Shown here: piece by piece, positions 56,591 to 58,147 of the stretch
Numbering within the stretch: position 1 is the first letter of the stretch
How the letters are laid out: every line of letters begins with the position of its first letter
From: Candidatus Eisenbacteria bacterium
GTDB lineage: Bacteria > Eisenbacteria > RBG-16-71-46 > SZUA-252
Assembly (NCBI GenBank): GCA_005893305.1
Contig: VBOZ01000030.1
Span: forward strand, 1-58,147
Reading direction: 5' to 3'
DNA: 58,147 nt
Made by a program: the position numbers and the translations under genes
The notes under the pieces: generated by a model
Seen by the model: the letters and a program-made list of their open reading frames with translations, nothing else
Databases searched by the model: none
Told to the model about the DNA's origin: nothing

Positions 56591-58147
56591 TCAGCGGAGG
56601 ATGGTGAGACGGGTGGTTGTAATCGTCCGGCCGTCGAGTTGTGCCCGCACGAAGTACGTCCCCGAGGCAGCCCGCTGTCCCGAGACGGTCCGGCCGTCCC
56701 AATGGAGCGCACGCACGCCACGCGGCGCCCGCTCGTCCACAATTACCGCGACGACCCGTCCATGGAAGTCATAGACGATCGCTGAAACGTGTCCCTCCCG
56801 CGCGACCGTGAAGGCAAATTCGGCGCGGTCGTGAATTGGGTTGGCGCTCCGGAGCCTGAATCCGGTGACAAGCTCCCCGCCGGTGTCCCCCACGCCCGTA
56901 ACGGGCGCCTGTGAGACGTTCACCACCACGTCACCCGATACCGTCGCTCCCATCGGGTCGGTGACAAGTACCGAGACGGTGAACGGCGTGGGCGCGGTCA
57001 CATCCGGCGGCTTGAACGACACGGTGGCACCTCCGCCCGTGAGCGTTCCTGCGCTCGCGGTCCACGCGTAGAAGAGCACCGACTCGGCATCAGCGTCTGT
57101 GGCATCTACGGTAATCATACAGCTCTGCATCGAGTTGATCGAGTTGGGGTTGGCTATCGGTCCCGACGCAAGCTGCGGAGCCGTGTTGTGCTCCCGCCTC
57201 ACATTGACCATGACGTGGCCGGTCGTTGTGCCACCATGTCCGTCGCCCACCGCGAGGGAGATCGTGACGTCGGTCGGCGTATCCACCGCGGCGGGGGTAA
57301 AGGTGATGCTCGATCCGCTCCCGGAGAATGTTCCCCGGCTGGCCGTCCAGCTATAGGTCAGTGCGTCACCATCCGCATCGGTCGCGCCAGCCGTGATCGC
57401 GCTCGTTTGCAAATCGGTGATGGAGTCCGGACTCGCTGCGGGCGCGGTCATGATTTGGGGTGGCGCGTTGTGTTGGCGCGAGACCTTGACCGAGGTGTTG
57501 CCGGTGGTGGTTCCGCCATGGCCGTCGGTCACGGCGATCGAGAATGTAAAGGTCGTCACCGTGGGCACCCGTGGCGGTGTGAAGGTGACGCTCGCGCCGC
57601 TCCCAGTGATGCTGCCGCCGCTTGGCGTCCAGGAGTATGTGAGGGCGTCCCCTTCCGGGTCCGTAGCGGTCACGCTAAGGGTGCTAGTTTGCATGTCGGT
57701 GATGGAGTCTGGGCTCGCCGCGGGGCCCGAAGTGAACTGAGGTTCGGTGTTATGTCGCGTGACCTTGACCGAGGTGTTGCCCGTCGCCGTCCCGCCGTGC
57801 GCATCGTCGACGGTGAGCGCAATCGTAAACGTCGTGGTCGAGAGCACGGCCGGCGGCGTGAAGGTGACACTGGCGCCGGCCCCGGTGATGCTGCCGCCGC
57901 TGGGCGTCCAGCCATAGGTCAGCGGGTCCCCTTCCGCGTCCGTCGCCGTCACGCTGAGGGTGCTCGTCTGAATGTCGGTGATGGAGTCGGGGCTCGCGGT
58001 CGGACCGGCCGTAATTTGCGGCGCCGTGTTGTGGCGCGAGACCTTGACCGAGGTGTTCCCCGTCGCCGTTCCGCCGTGGCCGTCATCGACGGTGAGCGCG
58101 ATCGTGAACGTCGTGGTCGAGAGCACCGCCGGCGGCGTGAACGTGAC
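56591..58147 (-). CDS. Large secreted Ig/PKD-repeat protein, 5'-truncated by window edge
   Basis: The frame is open to the end of the window, so the N-terminus is missing; at least ~518 residues are seen. It holds four full copies and one partial copy of a ~93-residue Ig/cadherin/PKD-like unit with the recurrent motifs PQ-x-GP-ASPDSITD, GDALTYSWTPSGG, VTFTPP and DGHGGTATGNTSVKV. The C-terminal ~90 residues (GFRLRSANPIHDRAEFAF ... IVYDFHGRVVAVIV ... ASGTYFVRAQLDG) are a FlgD-like/Por-secretion-type domain. Likely a surface adhesin or matrix protein. Confidence 0.88.
   Translation of the reverse strand, partial: VTFTPPAVLSTTTFTIALTVDDGHGGTATGNTSVKVSRHNTAPQITAGPTASPDSITDIQTSTLSVTATDAEGDPLTYGWTPSGGSITGAGASVTFTPPAVLSTTTFTIALTVDDAHGGTATGNTSVKVTRHNTEPQFTSGPAASPDSITDMQTSTLSVTATDPEGDALTYSWTPSGGSITGSGASVTFTPPRVPTVTTFTFSIAVTDGHGGTTTGNTSVKVSRQHNAPPQIMTAPAASPDSITDLQTSAITAGATDADGDALTYSWTASRGTFSGSGSSITFTPAAVDTPTDVTISLAVGDGHGGTTTGHVMVNVRREHNTAPQLASGPIANPNSINSMQSCMITVDATDADAESVLFYAWTASAGTLTGGGATVSFKPPDVTAPTPFTVSVLVTDPMGATVSGDVVVNVSQAPVTGVGDTGGELVTGFRLRSANPIHDRAEFAFTVAREGHVSAIVYDFHGRVVAVIVDERAPRGVRALHWDGRTVSGQRAASGTYFVRAQLDGRTITTTRLTILR
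56910..58147. repeat. Tandem 279-base coding repeats
   Basis: A 279-base period (93 codons) is directly visible: the string GAGGTGTT recurs at 57492, 57771 and 58050. The two copies nearest the window edge are the most alike at DNA level; copies toward the gene's 3' end are more diverged. In-frame period and sequence-level similarity suggest recent unequal crossing-over. Extent beyond the window is unknown. Confidence 0.85.

Noticed and set aside
57100-58147. Regular 279-base repeats considered as a CRISPR or satellite array
   Set aside because: Repeats are in-frame, 93 codons long, and translate to Ig/PKD-like domains within one gene.

Overview
The window is very GC-rich, tightly packed DNA from a Gram-negative (diderm) bacterium. 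Evidence for two membranes is an LptE-type lipoprotein, PorV-like and other outer-membrane barrels, and lipobox proteins. Several secreted proteins (M6 protease, fibronectin-III proteins, Ig/PKD-repeat protein) end in a FlgD-like/Por-secretion-type C-terminal domain. That style, together with the housekeeping gene content, fits an uncultured FCB-like lineage such as Candidatus Eisenbacteria or a relative. The phylum is an inference; no rRNA gene is present. No tRNA, CRISPR array, insertion sequence or prophage was recognised.

Positions 1-36000 lie almost entirely on the + strand: purine synthesis (purN-purC-purH-guaA); a secreted M6 protease, a lytic transglycosylase and a lipid/polyprenol kinase-like membrane protein; secA behind a structured leader; smg-like gene, topA, xerC; argF and a lipoprotein; dapA-dapB, a small ORFan and proS; rpsT (- strand) back to back with uvrC-ogt-xerD; an outer-membrane protein; a translationally coupled trio (beta-CASP metallo-hydrolase, SNF2 helicase, uncharacterised partner); a TPR membrane protein, a GH57 glycosidase and two small membrane proteins. 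Many junctions are 4-base ATGA/GTGA/TTGA overlaps, so translational coupling is the rule. Several promoters put the start codon at the expected transcription start (leaderless mRNAs).

An AT-rich inverted repeat (36025-36096) separates this half from the - strand half. The first - strand block is an operon: histidine kinase, sigma-54 response regulator, lptE, holA, leuS. Next comes an exopolysaccharide and cell-surface region (43664-58147): undecaprenyl-phosphate sugar transferase, PorV-SPOR fusion, PEGA protein, a PrsK-like membrane sensor that lacks the kinase domain, an XrtA-type polysaccharide deacetylase, two fibronectin-III secreted proteins, a FemAB/GNAT-like protein, a GT4 glycosyltransferase, a second deacetylase, another fibronectin-III protein and a large Ig/PKD-repeat protein. 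It resembles exosortase-associated EPS loci, but no exosortase or PEP-CTERM protein is visible here.

The most striking find is in this region. The two fibronectin-III genes are preceded by a leader (52019-52133, - strand) that aligns without gaps over 46 positions to the core of the GEMM-I (cyclic-di-GMP-I) riboswitch, with covarying stems. It carries A at the position equivalent to G20, the change associated with 3',3'-cGAMP-sensing variants. A good sigma-54 promoter lies just upstream, an alternative stem competes with P1, and a hairpin hides the ribosome-binding site. The PorV-like gene has its own sigma-54 promoter, and a sigma-54 activator/kinase pair is encoded a few kb away. This suggests a surface-protein and EPS programme under dual sigma-54 and cyclic-dinucleotide control.
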